A stretch of DNA of 64,000 nt from an uncultured Roseobacter sp. (GTDB lineage Bacteria > Pseudomonadota > Alphaproteobacteria > Rhodobacterales > Rhodobacteraceae), in the NCBI RefSeq assembly GCF_947488185.1, contig NZ_CANKYM010000003.1, forward strand, positions 186,001 through 250,000, in the 5' to 3' direction. The notes under the pieces are model-generated. The model was not told the DNA's origin, did no database searches, and was given only the letters and a program-made list of their open reading frames with translations. Shown here piece after piece: positions 34,623-44,281 of this stretch. The number at the start of each line of letters is the position of its first letter. The first letter of the stretch is position 1. A program made the position numbers and the translations under genes.

Positions 34623-37600
34623 GGTGATCCTCAAGCAAGCGGGCGAGGCCCTCCATGTCGAATTGTTCCAAACAGGCATCGAGCGCGCGCATCAGCGACG
34701 CCGGCCCGACGCCTGCTACTCGCAGATCATCAAGGGTTGCACGAAGCGCGCTCGCATGGCCGATCTCTGCGGCATCAAGCAGAGTCTTGCGCTCGTTTTC
34801 AGTGAGGCTCCTGAGGACGGGAGCCGCCTGGTTTTTGTCCATGATCAGCTTGACTTTGAGCAGCTCGGCAATTTGCAAAAGAAGTTCGTCCAGATTGTAG
34901 GGTTTGGCGAAAAACGCGTCATGCAGACCGATTTCGGTGCGGTGCAGACCTTCCTCATTGGCGTGGCCAGAGATCATGATGATTGGGGTGTTTTGGTGGC
35001 GACCCGCACGTAGGTCGCGCGCGAAGCTCCAACCATCGCGACCTGGCATATCTATATCGAGCAGCAGGATGTTTGGGACCGCGTCCCCCAACATCGTTTC
35101 CGCCATATCAACAGAGGAAGCGCAGAGGACGACGAAGCCGTATTTGGTTAGAAAATTTTCAGCTAGCGCAAGGTGGTTGAAATCGTCATCGACCACCAGA
35201 ATGGTTTTGCGCGGGCCCTCATAGCCGTTAATAGGCAGGGCATTGCTTTCGGGGCCCATAGTATCGGGGTCGAATACGCTTGGCGTAACGGAAGGCAGCA
35301 TCAGGCGGACACGGAAGGTGCTACCGACGCCGACAGCGCTTTCAACCTCGATTTCGCCCCCCAATATTTCAACCAGCAGCTTGGTGATTGTCAGACCAAG
35401 TCCGGAGCCTTGGATGTCACGACGTTCCCCCCGTTCAAAGGGGCGCCAGATGCGATCAATATGCTCAGGCGCGATGCCGATACCGCTGTCGGCGACCTCG
35501 ATGATCGCGACCTCGTTGCGATAGGTCAGCTTGAATGTCACGGCGCCTTCCTCAGTGTAGCGGATCGCGTTTGAAAGCAGGTTGATGATGATCTGGCGCA
35601 GGCGTTTTTCGTCAGAGCGGACGAAAGCTGGCAGAAGCCCTTCGGCGCGCAGTTCGAAATTGATGCTCTTTTTGTGCGCCTCCTCCTCGAAGATCGAGGC
35701 CACCTGTGTCAGCAAGACCCGCAGATTGATCTGGTCACGCATAATCTCCAGCCGTCCGGCTTCGATCCGGGCGATATCAAGCAGACCGTCGATCAGCCCG
35801 GCAAGATGCTCACTGGAGCGGCGGATGCTGGTCAGTGAGGGACGCCAATTTTCCAGATCCGCGTCTTTTTCGAGGAGCTGCGCGAAGCCGTAGATCGCAT
35901 TTAAAGGCGTGCGCAGTTCATGGCTGAGACCTGACATGTAGCGCGTCTTGGCTAGATTTGCCGCCTCAGCTTTGTCCTTTGCTTGTTGCAAAGCGCGGTC
36001 GGTGCGCTCATGGGCGCGGATTTCTTTTAGCAGGCGCTCAGTCTGGCGCTCTGCTTCCGCCGTCGCATTTCGGCGGCTTTCACCGCTAAGTAGGTACATC
36101 CAAACAGAAATACCTATGACGATACTGACCGTACTAAAGATTACTGTCAGAACACCGTCGAAATTGGGGGCATTTGCAGAGTTGCGCACGAGGCCGAGCA
36201 CAACGCCGAAGGTCAATGAGATCACAATCGTTGCAATTGCGAAATGCGCGTGTCGCGTCATAAGCGCGCGCGCAACTTGGGTCGGAAGATAGGAAAATAA
36301 CCAGTTCTTGAGGACGTAGTCGAACCTTGCATGCGGCTTGCACACATCATGGCATGCGGTCTCCAACGTGCAGCAGAGCGAGCAAATCGGGCCCGCATGG
36401 AACGGGCAATTTGCCATGTCCTCAGCATCGAACCGGAATTCGCACACGGTGCAGGAGTGCAATTCGGGGATCAGGTCTTCGCTGGGCCGCGCGATGTAGT
36501 ATTTGCCGCGCGTGGCCCACGCAAGAATTGGCGCAAGCACAAATGCTGATCCAAGCGCCACGAAAGAGGAAAAAGCCTGCAACATCGGGCCAAAAACACC
36601 GCCGTAGGACAAGAAGGCCAAAAGGCAGGCAGCAAGCATAGAGCCAATGCCAACTGGGTTGATGTCGTAAAGATGTGCGCGCCGGAACTCGATACCTTTA
36701 GGGCTAAGGCCTAGCGGTTTGTTGATAACCAGATCGGAAACCAGCGCGCCAATCCAAGCAACGGCGACATGGGAATAGACGCCCAACACATGCTCTAACC
36801 CGGTGAAGACGCCCAGCTCCATCAGCATTAACGCGATGCAGACGTTGAAGACCAGCCAGACCACACGGCCCGGGTGAGAGTGGGTCAGCCGCGAGAAGAA
36901 ATTCGACCAAGCGATTGATCCCGCATAGGCGTTGGTGACGTTAATCTTGAGCTGCGACAGGATCACGAAGAGACCTGTCAGCGCGAGAACCAGGTAGGGC
37001 GAATTGATCAGCTGATCAAAAGCCACATGGTACATGCGGGTCGGGTCGGAGGCGTCCTCACTCGCCACACCCTCCCGAATGGCGAGCGTGACGAGGTAGG
37101 AGCCCGCAACCATCTTCAGCACACCCAGGATCGACCAGCCGGGCCCCGCAGCAAGCAGGGCAAGCCACCATTTGCGTTTTTCTGACGTCGTCTTGGGTTC
37201 CTTCAGAAACCGCAGGAAATCCACCTGCTCCCCGATTTGCGCAACGAGCGAGAAAACCACGCCCGAGGCCGCGCCAAACATCAAAAGCCGAGATGCGTCG
37301 GAGGCTTGCTCTGGCCCGGAAAACGATGTCCAATTGTCGATATCATAACCTGCGAAGGCCAGAAAAACGAAAGGCAGAATATGCAGAAGGACCCAAAGCG
37401 GCTGGGTCCAGGTTTGAAAGGTCGAGATCTTTGAAAACCCGTTGATCACAAGCGGGATCACCACCAGAGAGCTTGCCACATAGCCAAAGAAAAGCGGCAC
37501 CCCGAGGGTGAATTCCAGCGCCAAAGCTAGGATCGCTGCCTCCAGTGCGAAGAATATGAAGGTGAAAGAAGCGTAGATCAGAGAGGTCAGCGTTGAGCCG

Positions 37601-37938
37601 ATATAGCCAAAGCCCGCCCCGCGCGTCATCAAGTCGATATCGAGGCCGTAGCGCGCGGCATAGTAAGAGATGGGCAAGCCCGTCAGAAACAGCAAAGCGC
37701 CCACAACCATAATGGCAACAATGGCGATATCGAACCCATAGGTCAGCGTGATCGCTGCGCCGATGGCTTCGAGAGCCAGGAAAGAGATTGACCCGATAGC
37801 GGTGTTTGCGACCCGACCATAGCCCCAACGGCGCGCGCGCCGCGCGGTGAAGCGCAGGGCGAAGTCCTCCATCGTTTCATTGGCGACCCAGCGGTTATAA
37901 GTCCGCTTCTCGCGCGTCGCCCCTAGCGCCCTAACCAT
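34609..37938 (-). CDS. hybrid sensor kinase with N-terminal NCS1-type permease and Cys-rich module
   Basis: This 1109-residue protein starts at ATG 37938 after AAGGA. Residues about 20-480 resemble NCS1 cytosine/purine/allantoin permeases, with about 12 helices (GRVANTAIGSISFLALEAIG at the start). Residues about 491-536 hold eight Cys (HSCTVCEFRFDAEDMANCPF, GPICSLCCTLETACHDVC), a probable zinc module. Two more helices follow. The kinase core has the phospho-His in MSGLSHELRTPLNAIYGF (about residue 673) and the ATP lid IINLLSNAIRYTEEG. A receiver domain (LLLDIDMPGRDGW, Asp near 961) and a helical C-terminus close the protein. It diverges from the urt/fmd operon and likely senses the imported amide or urea compound. 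Confidence 0.9.
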   Translation of the reverse strand: MVRALGATREKRTYNRWVANETMEDFALRFTARRARRWGYGRVANTAIGSISFLALEAIGAAITLTYGFDIAIVAIMVVGALLFLTGLPISYYAARYGLDIDLMTRGAGFGYIGSTLTSLIYASFTFIFFALEAAILALALEFTLGVPLFFGYVASSLVVIPLVINGFSKISTFQTWTQPLWVLLHILPFVFLAFAGYDIDNWTSFSGPEQASDASRLLMFGAASGVVFSLVAQIGEQVDFLRFLKEPKTTSEKRKWWLALLAAGPGWSILGVLKMVAGSYLVTLAIREGVASEDASDPTRMYHVAFDQLINSPYLVLALTGLFVILSQLKINVTNAYAGSIAWSNFFSRLTHSHPGRVVWLVFNVCIALMLMELGVFTGLEHVLGVYSHVAVAWIGALVSDLVINKPLGLSPKGIEFRRAHLYDINPVGIGSMLAACLLAFLSYGGVFGPMLQAFSSFVALGSAFVLAPILAWATRGKYYIARPSEDLIPELHSCTVCEFRFDAEDMANCPFHAGPICSLCCTLETACHDVCKPHARFDYVLKNWLFSYLPTQVARALMTRHAHFAIATIVISLTFGVVLGLVRNSANAPNFDGVLTVIFSTVSIVIGISVWMYLLSGESRRNATAEAERQTERLLKEIRAHERTDRALQQAKDKAEAANLAKTRYMSGLSHELRTPLNAIYGFAQLLEKDADLENWRPSLTSIRRSSEHLAGLIDGLLDIARIEAGRLEIMRDQINLRVLLTQVASIFEEEAHKKSINFELRAEGLLPAFVRSDEKRLRQIIINLLSNAIRYTEEGAVTFKLTYRNEVAIIEVADSGIGIAPEHIDRIWRPFERGERRDIQGSGLGLTITKLLVEILGGEIEVESAVGVGSTFRVRLMLPSVTPSVFDPDTMGPESNALPINGYEGPRKTILVVDDDFNHLALAENFLTKYGFVVLCASSVDMAETMLGDAVPNILLLDIDMPGRDGWSFARDLRAGRHQNTPIIMISGHANEEGLHRTEIGLHDAFFAKPYNLDELLLQIAELLKVKLIMDKNQAAPVLRSLTENERKTLLDAAEIGHASALRATLDDLRVAGVGPASLMRALDACLEQFDMEGLARLLEDHHEDA

Positions 37939-38051
37939 TGTGGTGTCCTTATACGCGAGCGCATTTCGCAAGTTCGGACCGTGCCGGTTCTTGCGCCCCA
38001 AATACCCCCATTCAGCGTGGCCACAACCCTACTGCGCAAAACGCGCAGGCA

Positions 38052-38071
38052 TATACGTCAATTGACGTATA
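38052..38071. promoter_or_regulatory. perfect 20-base palindrome in the kinase/urt divergent promoter
   Basis: TATACGTCAATTGACGTATA is its own reverse complement. It sits about midway between the sensor kinase start (37938) and the urtA start (38158). Size and symmetry suit a dimeric LuxR-type regulator; the neighbouring response regulator is the obvious candidate. Confidence 0.75.
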
Positions 38072-38157
38072 CAGCGTCGCCATGATCGCCCGGATGCTCA
38101 TTCGTGGGGGGCGAGCCAGAATCGCCCATTCTTTAAGCGCTTTGCGAAGGAGGCGAT

Positions 38158-39429
38158 ATGTCAGACGAGACACCAAAGAAGAGATCCACAGGGTTAAGCC
38201 GGCGTGAGGTTCTAGCCGGGGGCACAGCGCTCAGCGCGGCTTTGTTCTTGCCCAAAAACCTCAAAGCGGCTGATTTCCCAACGGCTGAGATCAACACGAC
38301 GGGCCTGGCTGTTACCGACGACACCGTGACCATCGGTATTTTGCACTCTGTCACGGGCACGATGGCGATTTCAGAGACGGGTTCTGTTCAGGCTGAGAAA
38401 CTCGCGATTGACCAAATCAACGCACAAGGCGGCATCCTGGGCCGCAAGATTGAGTATATTCAAGAAGATGGCGCATCTGACTGGCCGACATTCGCTGAGA
38501 AAGCCCGCAAATTGCTGGTCAACGACAAGGTCGCGTCCGTTATGGGCTGCTGGACCTCCGCCAGCCGCAAGGCCGTCCTTCCCGTCTTCGAGCAGCATAA
38601 CGGCTTCCTGTATTACCCGACCTTCTATGAAGGCCTCGAAGAGAGCCCCAACGTCATCTACACCGGCCAAGAGGCCACACAGCAGATCATCGCGGGCCTT
38701 GACTGGGTCAACCAGACCAAGGGCGCGAAGAGCTTTTATCTACTGGGGTCCGACTACATCTGGCCGCGCACCTCCAACAAGATCGCCCGCAAGCATATCG
38801 AAAACTTCATGGAAGGCTGCAAGGTCGTGGGCGAGGAATACTACCCCCTCGGCCATACGCAGTTTAATTCCGTCATCAACAAGATCCGTTTGCGCAAGCC
38901 TGACGTGATCTACGCGATTGTCGTGGGCGGCTCGAACGTGGCCTTCTACAAGCAGCTGATCGCAGCGGGGATTGATCCGGCAGCAGAGAAGCCCATCGTT
39001 CTGACTATTTCCGTAACCGAGGACGAAATCCGCGGCATTGGCGGCGAGAACATCGAAGGCGCATATGCCTGCATGAAGTACTTCCAGTCGCTTGAGAATG
39101 AGAACAACCTTAAATTTGTGGAAGAATTCAAGAAGATGTGGGGCGATGACATCGTGATCGGCGATGTGACACAAGCTGCATATCTTGGCCCATGGCTGTG
39201 GAAAGCGGCTGTTGAAAAAGCCGGTAGCTTTGACGTGGACAAGGTGCGCGAGGCGTCACCTGGCATCGAGATGACAACTGCGCCTGAGGGCTATGTGAAA
39301 GTGCATGAAAACCACCACCTGTGGTCGAAGACCCGCGTCGGACGCGCGCAGGCGGATGGCCAATATGAGGTTGTGTTCGAAACCGCAGAGCTGGTTGAGC
39401 CGGATCCGTTCCCGGAAGGCTACCAATAA
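38158..39429 (+). CDS. urtA: urea/short-chain amide ABC transporter substrate-binding protein
   Basis: A 423-residue binding protein of the UrtA/AmiC/FmdD group. A Tat-type signal is visible (TGLSRREVLAGGTALSAALF). The mature domain shows VTIGILHSVTGTMAISETG, IEYIQEDGASDWPTFAEKAR, the pocket-proximal MGCWTSASRKAVLPVFE and YYPTFYEGLEESPNVIYTG. It starts with a strong GGAGGCG site. It heads a urtABCDE-fmdA-fmdB operon, so formamide, acetamide or urea are the likely ligands. A hairpin after the gene may raise its mRNA level relative to the rest. Confidence 0.92.
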   Translation: MSDETPKKRSTGLSRREVLAGGTALSAALFLPKNLKAADFPTAEINTTGLAVTDDTVTIGILHSVTGTMAISETGSVQAEKLAIDQINAQGGILGRKIEYIQEDGASDWPTFAEKARKLLVNDKVASVMGCWTSASRKAVLPVFEQHNGFLYYPTFYEGLEESPNVIYTGQEATQQIIAGLDWVNQTKGAKSFYLLGSDYIWPRTSNKIARKHIENFMEGCKVVGEEYYPLGHTQFNSVINKIRLRKPDVIYAIVVGGSNVAFYKQLIAAGIDPAAEKPIVLTISVTEDEIRGIGGENIEGAYACMKYFQSLENENNLKFVEEFKKMWGDDIVIGDVTQAAYLGPWLWKAAVEKAGSFDVDKVREASPGIEMTTAPEGYVKVHENHHLWSKTRVGRAQADGQYEVVFETAELVEPDPFPEGYQ

Positions 39430-39441
39430 GCCCCTGCTGAT

Positions 39442-39470
39442 GGACGACCCGGTGCCAAGTCGGGTCGTCC
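39442..39470 (+). terminator. intercistronic hairpin between urtA and urtB
   Basis: GGACGACCCG and CGGGTCGTCC form a perfect 10-base stem with a 9-base loop 13 bases after the urtA stop codon. No strong T-run follows, so it is probably a 3' stabiliser or partial terminator that raises binding-protein expression. Confidence 0.7.
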
Positions 39471-39513
39471 TATCTCACATCCATCACCTTTTGCCCTTTA
39501 GGAGCTGTCCGTT

Positions 39514-40440
39514 ATGTTTGCCGATTATTCTTGGCCAGAGCTTGGTGCGATCTTCGCAATGCAAGGCTTTGCTGGCCTGATCCTTTTCTCTGTCTTCGTG
39601 CTGATGGCGCTTGGTCTGGCAATTATTTTTGGCCAGATGGGCGTCATTAACATGGCCCATGGGGAGTTCATGATCCTCGGCGCATATGTGACCTATCTTC
39701 TGTCGAATTTCTTTGCCGACTACGTACCGGCGCTTTTCAGCATTTACTTCTTTATCGCGATGTTTCTTGCCTTCATTGTCTCAGGTGCTCTTGGGCTGCT
39801 GGTCGAATGGGCGATGATCCGGCATCTTTACAAACGCCCGCTTGATACGCTTCTCGCGACTTGGGGCCTTAGCCTGATTTTGCAGCAGGTCTATCGCAGC
39901 GTCTTTGGCGCGCGGGAGGTGGGAGTCTCCATCCCTGATTGGATGATGGGGTCGCTGCCACTTACGGACCTGGTCGAAATCCCCATCAACGGCATCTTCG
40001 TGATGGTGCTGGCAGTTTGTATCTCGCTGGGCATCTACTACCTGATGTTCCGGTCCAACTGGGGCAAGCAGGTGCGTGCAATCAACCAGAACCGGGTGAT
40101 GGCCGGGGCGGTGGGCATCAACACCGAATGGACCGACCGGCTGACATTCGGCATCGGTTGCGGCGTCGCTGGCGTCGCGGGCTCCGCCTTCACGATGATT
40201 GGCTCCACAGGGCCCACGGCTGGGCAGCTCTATATCGTCGACACATTCCTAGTGGTTGTCTTCGGCGGTGCCGCTTCGCTTCTGGGCACGATTGCCTCGG
40301 CTTTCTCGATCTCTCAAGCGCAGTCGATCATGGAGTTCTTCCTGTCCGGCTCGATGGCGAAGGTTCTGACGCTGCTCGTCGTAGTCGGCATCCTGATGAT
40401 CCGCCCGCAAGGCCTGTTTGCCATGAAACTGCGTAAGTAA
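39514..40440 (+). CDS. urtB: urea/amide ABC transporter permease
   Basis: A 308-residue branched-chain-type permease with about eight helices. Diagnostic parts are FGQMGVINMAHGEFMILGAY near the N-terminus, the cytoplasmic loop WGKQVRAINQNRVMAGAVGI and the C-terminal FVIRPQG-like ending MIRPQGLFAMKLRK. It pairs with UrtC. Fourteen bases separate it from urtC. Confidence 0.92.
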   Translation: MFADYSWPELGAIFAMQGFAGLILFSVFVLMALGLAIIFGQMGVINMAHGEFMILGAYVTYLLSNFFADYVPALFSIYFFIAMFLAFIVSGALGLLVEWAMIRHLYKRPLDTLLATWGLSLILQQVYRSVFGAREVGVSIPDWMMGSLPLTDLVEIPINGIFVMVLAVCISLGIYYLMFRSNWGKQVRAINQNRVMAGAVGINTEWTDRLTFGIGCGVAGVAGSAFTMIGSTGPTAGQLYIVDTFLVVVFGGAASLLGTIASAFSISQAQSIMEFFLSGSMAKVLTLLVVVGILMIRPQGLFAMKLRK

Positions 40441-40453
40441 GGGGCCGGCTCAG

Positions 40454-41584
40454 ATGACACGTTCTTCTTTCATGTCCCGTAAAGAGCTGATCGGCTTTCT
40501 GATCTTGGCTGCGGTGATTTTCCTTCTGCTGCCGGCCATGCTCGATAGCTTCCGTCTCAATCTCTTTGGCAAATACCTCACTTACGCCTTCGTAGCGGTC
40601 GGGCTGGCGCTGTGTTGGGGCGCAGGGGGCATCCTGAGCCTCGGCCAAGGCGTCTTTTTCGGGCTCGGTGGCTACTGCATGGCGATGTTTCTCAAGCTCG
40701 AAGCCTCGACGCCCGAAAACACCGCAATCCAGTCCACCCCGGGTATCCCCGATTTCATGGATTGGAACCAGCTGACTGAGCTGCCGGTTTGGTGGCAACC
40801 CTTCTACAGCTTGCCGCTGGCACTTTTGGCGGTTGTTGCAGTGCCAGTGCTCTTCGCCTTCATCATCGGCTTTGCAATGTTCACGCGCCGCGTTGGCGGG
40901 GTCTATTTCGCCATCATTACGCAAGCCTTTGCCGCGATCCTGACGATCCTGATCATTGGGCAGCAAGGCTACACAGGCGGCGTGAACGGGATCACCGACC
41001 TGCGGACCTTGCTGGGCTGGGACATTCGCACCGATGAGGCCAAGACAACGCTTTACTTCGTCAACGGTGTGCTACTTTTCGCGGTGCTGCTGATCGCGCA
41101 ATATGTACGTAAGTCCAAGCTGGGGCGGTTGCTGATTGCGATGCGTGATCAGGAGGATCGCGTACGCTTCTCAGGCTATAACGTGGCCAATTTCAAGATC
41201 TTCATCTTCTGCCTCGGCGCCGCCTTTGCAGGGATTGGCGGGGCCATGTTCACGCTGCAGGTGGGCTTCATGTCGCCGACGCTCGTGGGGATCGTTCCGT
41301 CGATTGAGATGGTGATCTTTTGCGCTGTCGGGGGGCGTTTGTCGATCCTTGGCGCCGTTTACGGCGCGCTCCTGGTCAACTGGGCCAAAACCTCGTTCTC
41401 CGAGGCCTTCCCCGAGCTTTGGCTCCTTGGCCTGGGCGGGCTGTTCATCGCGGTGGTGATGTTCTTCCCGAACGGCTTGGCCGGGCTGTGGTCCGAAAAG
41501 ATCGAGCCGCGCCTGATGAAGCGGTTCCAACGCCCCGGGACTGACACCCTAAAACCCGTCGCCGAACGCGCACCAGCGGAGTAA
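40454..41584 (+). CDS. urtC: urea/amide ABC transporter permease
   Basis: A 376-residue permease with the LivM-type pattern: GLALCWGAGGILSLGQGVFF, FTRRVGGVYFAIITQAFAAI and the coupling loop RLLIAMRDQEDRVRFSGYNV. The insert between helices (about residues 80-110) and its length agree with UrtC. It is three bases from urtD. Confidence 0.92.
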   Translation: MTRSSFMSRKELIGFLILAAVIFLLLPAMLDSFRLNLFGKYLTYAFVAVGLALCWGAGGILSLGQGVFFGLGGYCMAMFLKLEASTPENTAIQSTPGIPDFMDWNQLTELPVWWQPFYSLPLALLAVVAVPVLFAFIIGFAMFTRRVGGVYFAIITQAFAAILTILIIGQQGYTGGVNGITDLRTLLGWDIRTDEAKTTLYFVNGVLLFAVLLIAQYVRKSKLGRLLIAMRDQEDRVRFSGYNVANFKIFIFCLGAAFAGIGGAMFTLQVGFMSPTLVGIVPSIEMVIFCAVGGRLSILGAVYGALLVNWAKTSFSEAFPELWLLGLGGLFIAVVMFFPNGLAGLWSEKIEPRLMKRFQRPGTDTLKPVAERAPAE

Positions 41585-41587
41585 CCT

Positions 41588-42328
41588 ATGTCCGAGCAAA
41601 TGATAATTGAGGTCGAGGACCTCACCGTTTCCTTCGATGGATTCAAGGCGGTCGACTCGCTCAACCTTTATGTCGAGAAAAACGCCTGCCATGTCATCAT
41701 TGGCCCCAATGGCGCAGGCAAAACCACGGTGCTGGACCTGATCTGTGGACGCACCAAAGCCACAGGCGGCAGCGTGAAGTTCAAAAACAAAGAACTTCTG
41801 TCCATGCGCGAGGACCAGATCGTGCATGCGGGCGTTGGGCGAAAGTTCCAAACCCCCAGCGTCTATGAGGACCTTACCGTCTCCGAAAACCTGGAGCTGA
41901 GCTATCCCAAAGGCCACAGTGTCTTTGGTGCGCTGATGTTCCGGCGTGACGACCCTGTGCAAACCCGCATTCGCGAGATTGCAGAGACGATCTTCCTTGA
42001 AGATCAGCTTGATGAGAAAGCCGCCTTCCTCAGCCATGGCCAAAAGCAATGGTTGGAGATCGGGATGCTGCTGATCCAGGACCCGGAATTGTTGATGCTG
42101 GACGAGCCGGTCGCCGGTATGTCGGTGGCCGAACGCAAGAAAACGGCGGAGCTTCTGAACCGCATCATCCAGGACCGCTCCGTCATCGTGATTGAACATG
42201 ACATGGGCTTTGTGGCCGATATCGCCACCCGCGTCACTGTTTTGCATCAAGGCAAAACGCTCAGCGAAGGCTCAATGGAGCGGGTGCAGAACGATCCCAA
42301 AGTCGTCGAAGTCTATCTGGGCCACTAA
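41588..42328 (+). CDS. urtD: urea/amide ABC transporter ATP-binding protein
   Basis: A 246-residue ATPase of the LivG type. Walker A is GPNGAGKTTVLD and the signature is the unusual LSHGQKQWLEIGMLL typical of UrtD. Walker B is LLMLDEPVAGMS and the switch His is in VIVIEHDMGFV. It acts with UrtE as the energising pair on the cytoplasmic side. Confidence 0.93.
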   Translation: MSEQMIIEVEDLTVSFDGFKAVDSLNLYVEKNACHVIIGPNGAGKTTVLDLICGRTKATGGSVKFKNKELLSMREDQIVHAGVGRKFQTPSVYEDLTVSENLELSYPKGHSVFGALMFRRDDPVQTRIREIAETIFLEDQLDEKAAFLSHGQKQWLEIGMLLIQDPELLMLDEPVAGMSVAERKKTAELLNRIIQDRSVIVIEHDMGFVADIATRVTVLHQGKTLSEGSMERVQNDPKVVEVYLGH

Positions 42329-42339
42329 GGAGAGCCGCT

Positions 42340-43029
42340 ATGCTGAATGTTCAATCCCTGCGTGCCTCTTATGGCGAAAGCGAGGTGCTTCATGGCCTCA
42401 ATCTTGATGTGAAGCCCGGCGAGATTGTCGCCATATTGGGCCGCAACGGTATGGGAAAAACAACGCTGATGAAAACGCTCATGGGCATCATGCCCGAGCG
42501 TGGCGGAGAGGTCCGGGTCGGTGATACCGCTTTGACGGGTCTCAAATCCCACCAACGTGTCGCCAACGGGATCGCCTATGTGCCGCAGGGCCGGATGATT
42601 TTCTCGGCGATGACGGTGAAAGAGAATGTCGAGACCGGCCTGACGGTCACCGGGCAGAAAACCGTGCCTGATGATATCTATGAGCTGTTCCCTGTGCTGT
42701 TGGAAATGAAGAACCGGCGCGGCGGCAACCTGTCAGGTGGACAACAACAACAGTTGGCCATCGCCCGCGCGCTGGCATCAAACCCGAAGGTTCTTTTGCT
42801 CGATGAGCCGACAGAAGGCATTCAGCCGTCGATCATTCGGGAAATGGCTCGCACCTTGCGCAAAATCCGCGACCAAAAGGGTTTGAGCATCATTGTCTCA
42901 GAGCAAGTGCTTAGCTTCGCGCTGGACGTGGCGGACCGGGTCATGGTGATCGAAAACGGCCGCTTCGTTCATGACAGCCCGCGCGACAGCGTCGACGAGG
43001 CCAAAGTCACAAAATTCCTATCCGTATAA
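42340..43029 (+). CDS. urtE: urea/amide ABC transporter ATP-binding protein
   Basis: A 229-residue ATPase of the LivF type. Walker A is GRNGMGKTTLMKTL, the signature LSGGQQQQLAIARAL, and Walker B LLLDEPTEGIQPS, the last segment being characteristic of UrtE. The formamidase gene follows 22 bases later behind a strong AGGAGGAG site. Confidence 0.93.
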   Translation: MLNVQSLRASYGESEVLHGLNLDVKPGEIVAILGRNGMGKTTLMKTLMGIMPERGGEVRVGDTALTGLKSHQRVANGIAYVPQGRMIFSAMTVKENVETGLTVTGQKTVPDDIYELFPVLLEMKNRRGGNLSGGQQQQLAIARALASNPKVLLLDEPTEGIQPSIIREMARTLRKIRDQKGLSIIVSEQVLSFALDVADRVMVIENGRFVHDSPRDSVDEAKVTKFLSV

Positions 43030-43051
43030 CCAACTCAAGGAGGAGCCAGAT

Positions 43052-44281
43052 ATGGCTGACACATTGATCTCGGTGGACTTGTCCGAGAGTCCCCACACCA
43101 ACGAGAACATCCACAACCGGTGGCACCCCGACATCCCGATTAATGTCTGGGTCGAGCCCGGCGACGATTTCAAGATCGAGACCTATGACTGGACCGGCGG
43201 GCAGATCAAAAACGATGATGACGCGTCTGACGTGCGCGATGTGGAGTTGGAGCAGGTGCACTACCTGTCGGGCCCAATCGGGGTGAAAGGTGCGGAGCCG
43301 GGTGACCTGATGGTTGTCGAAATCCTTGATATTGGTGCCAAGGAAGACATGCTTTGGGGCTTTAACGGCTTCTTTTCCAAAAAAAATGGCGGCGGCTTCC
43401 TGACCGAGCATTTCCCAGAGGCACAGAAATCCATCTGGGACATCGACGGCATGTTCACCAAGTCGCGCCACGTGCCCGGCGTGAAATATGCGGGGCTTAT
43501 TCATCCCGGGCTGATCGGATGTCTGCCAGATCGCAAAATGCTCGATATGTGGAACACGCGGGAGACCAAGTTGGTGAACACCGACCCGGAGCGTGTCCCA
43601 CCACTGGCCGCCTTGCCCAACACGCAAAGCGCGCATATGGGCGCCATGAAGGGCGAAGAACGTGACGCCGCTGCTGCTGAGGCAGCGCGCACCGTGCCTC
43701 CCCGCGAGCATGGCGGTAACTGCGACATCAAAGACCTGAGCCGCGGTGCGGTGTGTTACTTCCCTGTATATGTTGACGGCGGAGGTCTCTCGATGGGCGA
43801 CCTGCATTTCAGCCAAGGCGACGGGGAGATCACCTTCTGTGGCGCAATCGAGATGGCAGGTTGGCTGCACATTAAGGTGACGCTGATCAAGGAAGGGATG
43901 ACAAAATATGCGATCCGCAATCCCATCTTCAAGCCATCTCCAATTACGCCCAAATACGATGACTACCTCATTTTCGAAGGCATTTCGGTCGATGAAAGCG
44001 GGGAGCAGCATTACCTCGATGTCCACGTGGCCTATCGTCAGGCCTGCCTGAATGCGATCGAGTATCTCAAGAAATTCGGCTACTCGGGCGCACAGGCTTA
44101 CGCGATTTTGGGAACGGCACCCGTACAAGGGCACATCTCCGGTGTTGTGGATATTCCAAATGCATGTGCGACGCTCTGGCTGCCCAATGACATTTTTGAG
44201 TGGGATATGATGCCCAATGCGACCGGACCAAGTACCTATCTCGACGGTTCTTTCGACATACCTTTGGCCCCGGACTTGTAG
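43052..44281 (+). CDS. fmdA: formamidase (acetamidase/formamidase family)
   Basis: A 409-residue enzyme that hydrolyses formamide, and some other short amides, to ammonia and the acid in the cytosol. Family features are NRWHPDIPINVWVEPGDDF, the GDLMVVEILDIGAKEDMLWG loop, PGVKYAGLIHPGLIGCLPD and the segment REHGGNCDIKDLSRGAVCYF followed by GDLHFSQGDGEITFCGAIE. I start at ATG 43052 because of the ribosome site and the MADTLISVD family start; an upstream ATG at 42971 lies in urtE. It supplies nitrogen from substrates imported by UrtABCDE. Confidence 0.93.
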   Translation: MADTLISVDLSESPHTNENIHNRWHPDIPINVWVEPGDDFKIETYDWTGGQIKNDDDASDVRDVELEQVHYLSGPIGVKGAEPGDLMVVEILDIGAKEDMLWGFNGFFSKKNGGGFLTEHFPEAQKSIWDIDGMFTKSRHVPGVKYAGLIHPGLIGCLPDRKMLDMWNTRETKLVNTDPERVPPLAALPNTQSAHMGAMKGEERDAAAAEAARTVPPREHGGNCDIKDLSRGAVCYFPVYVDGGGLSMGDLHFSQGDGEITFCGAIEMAGWLHIKVTLIKEGMTKYAIRNPIFKPSPITPKYDDYLIFEGISVDESGEQHYLDVHVAYRQACLNAIEYLKKFGYSGAQAYAILGTAPVQGHISGVVDIPNACATLWLPNDIFEWDMMPNATGPSTYLDGSFDIPLAPDL

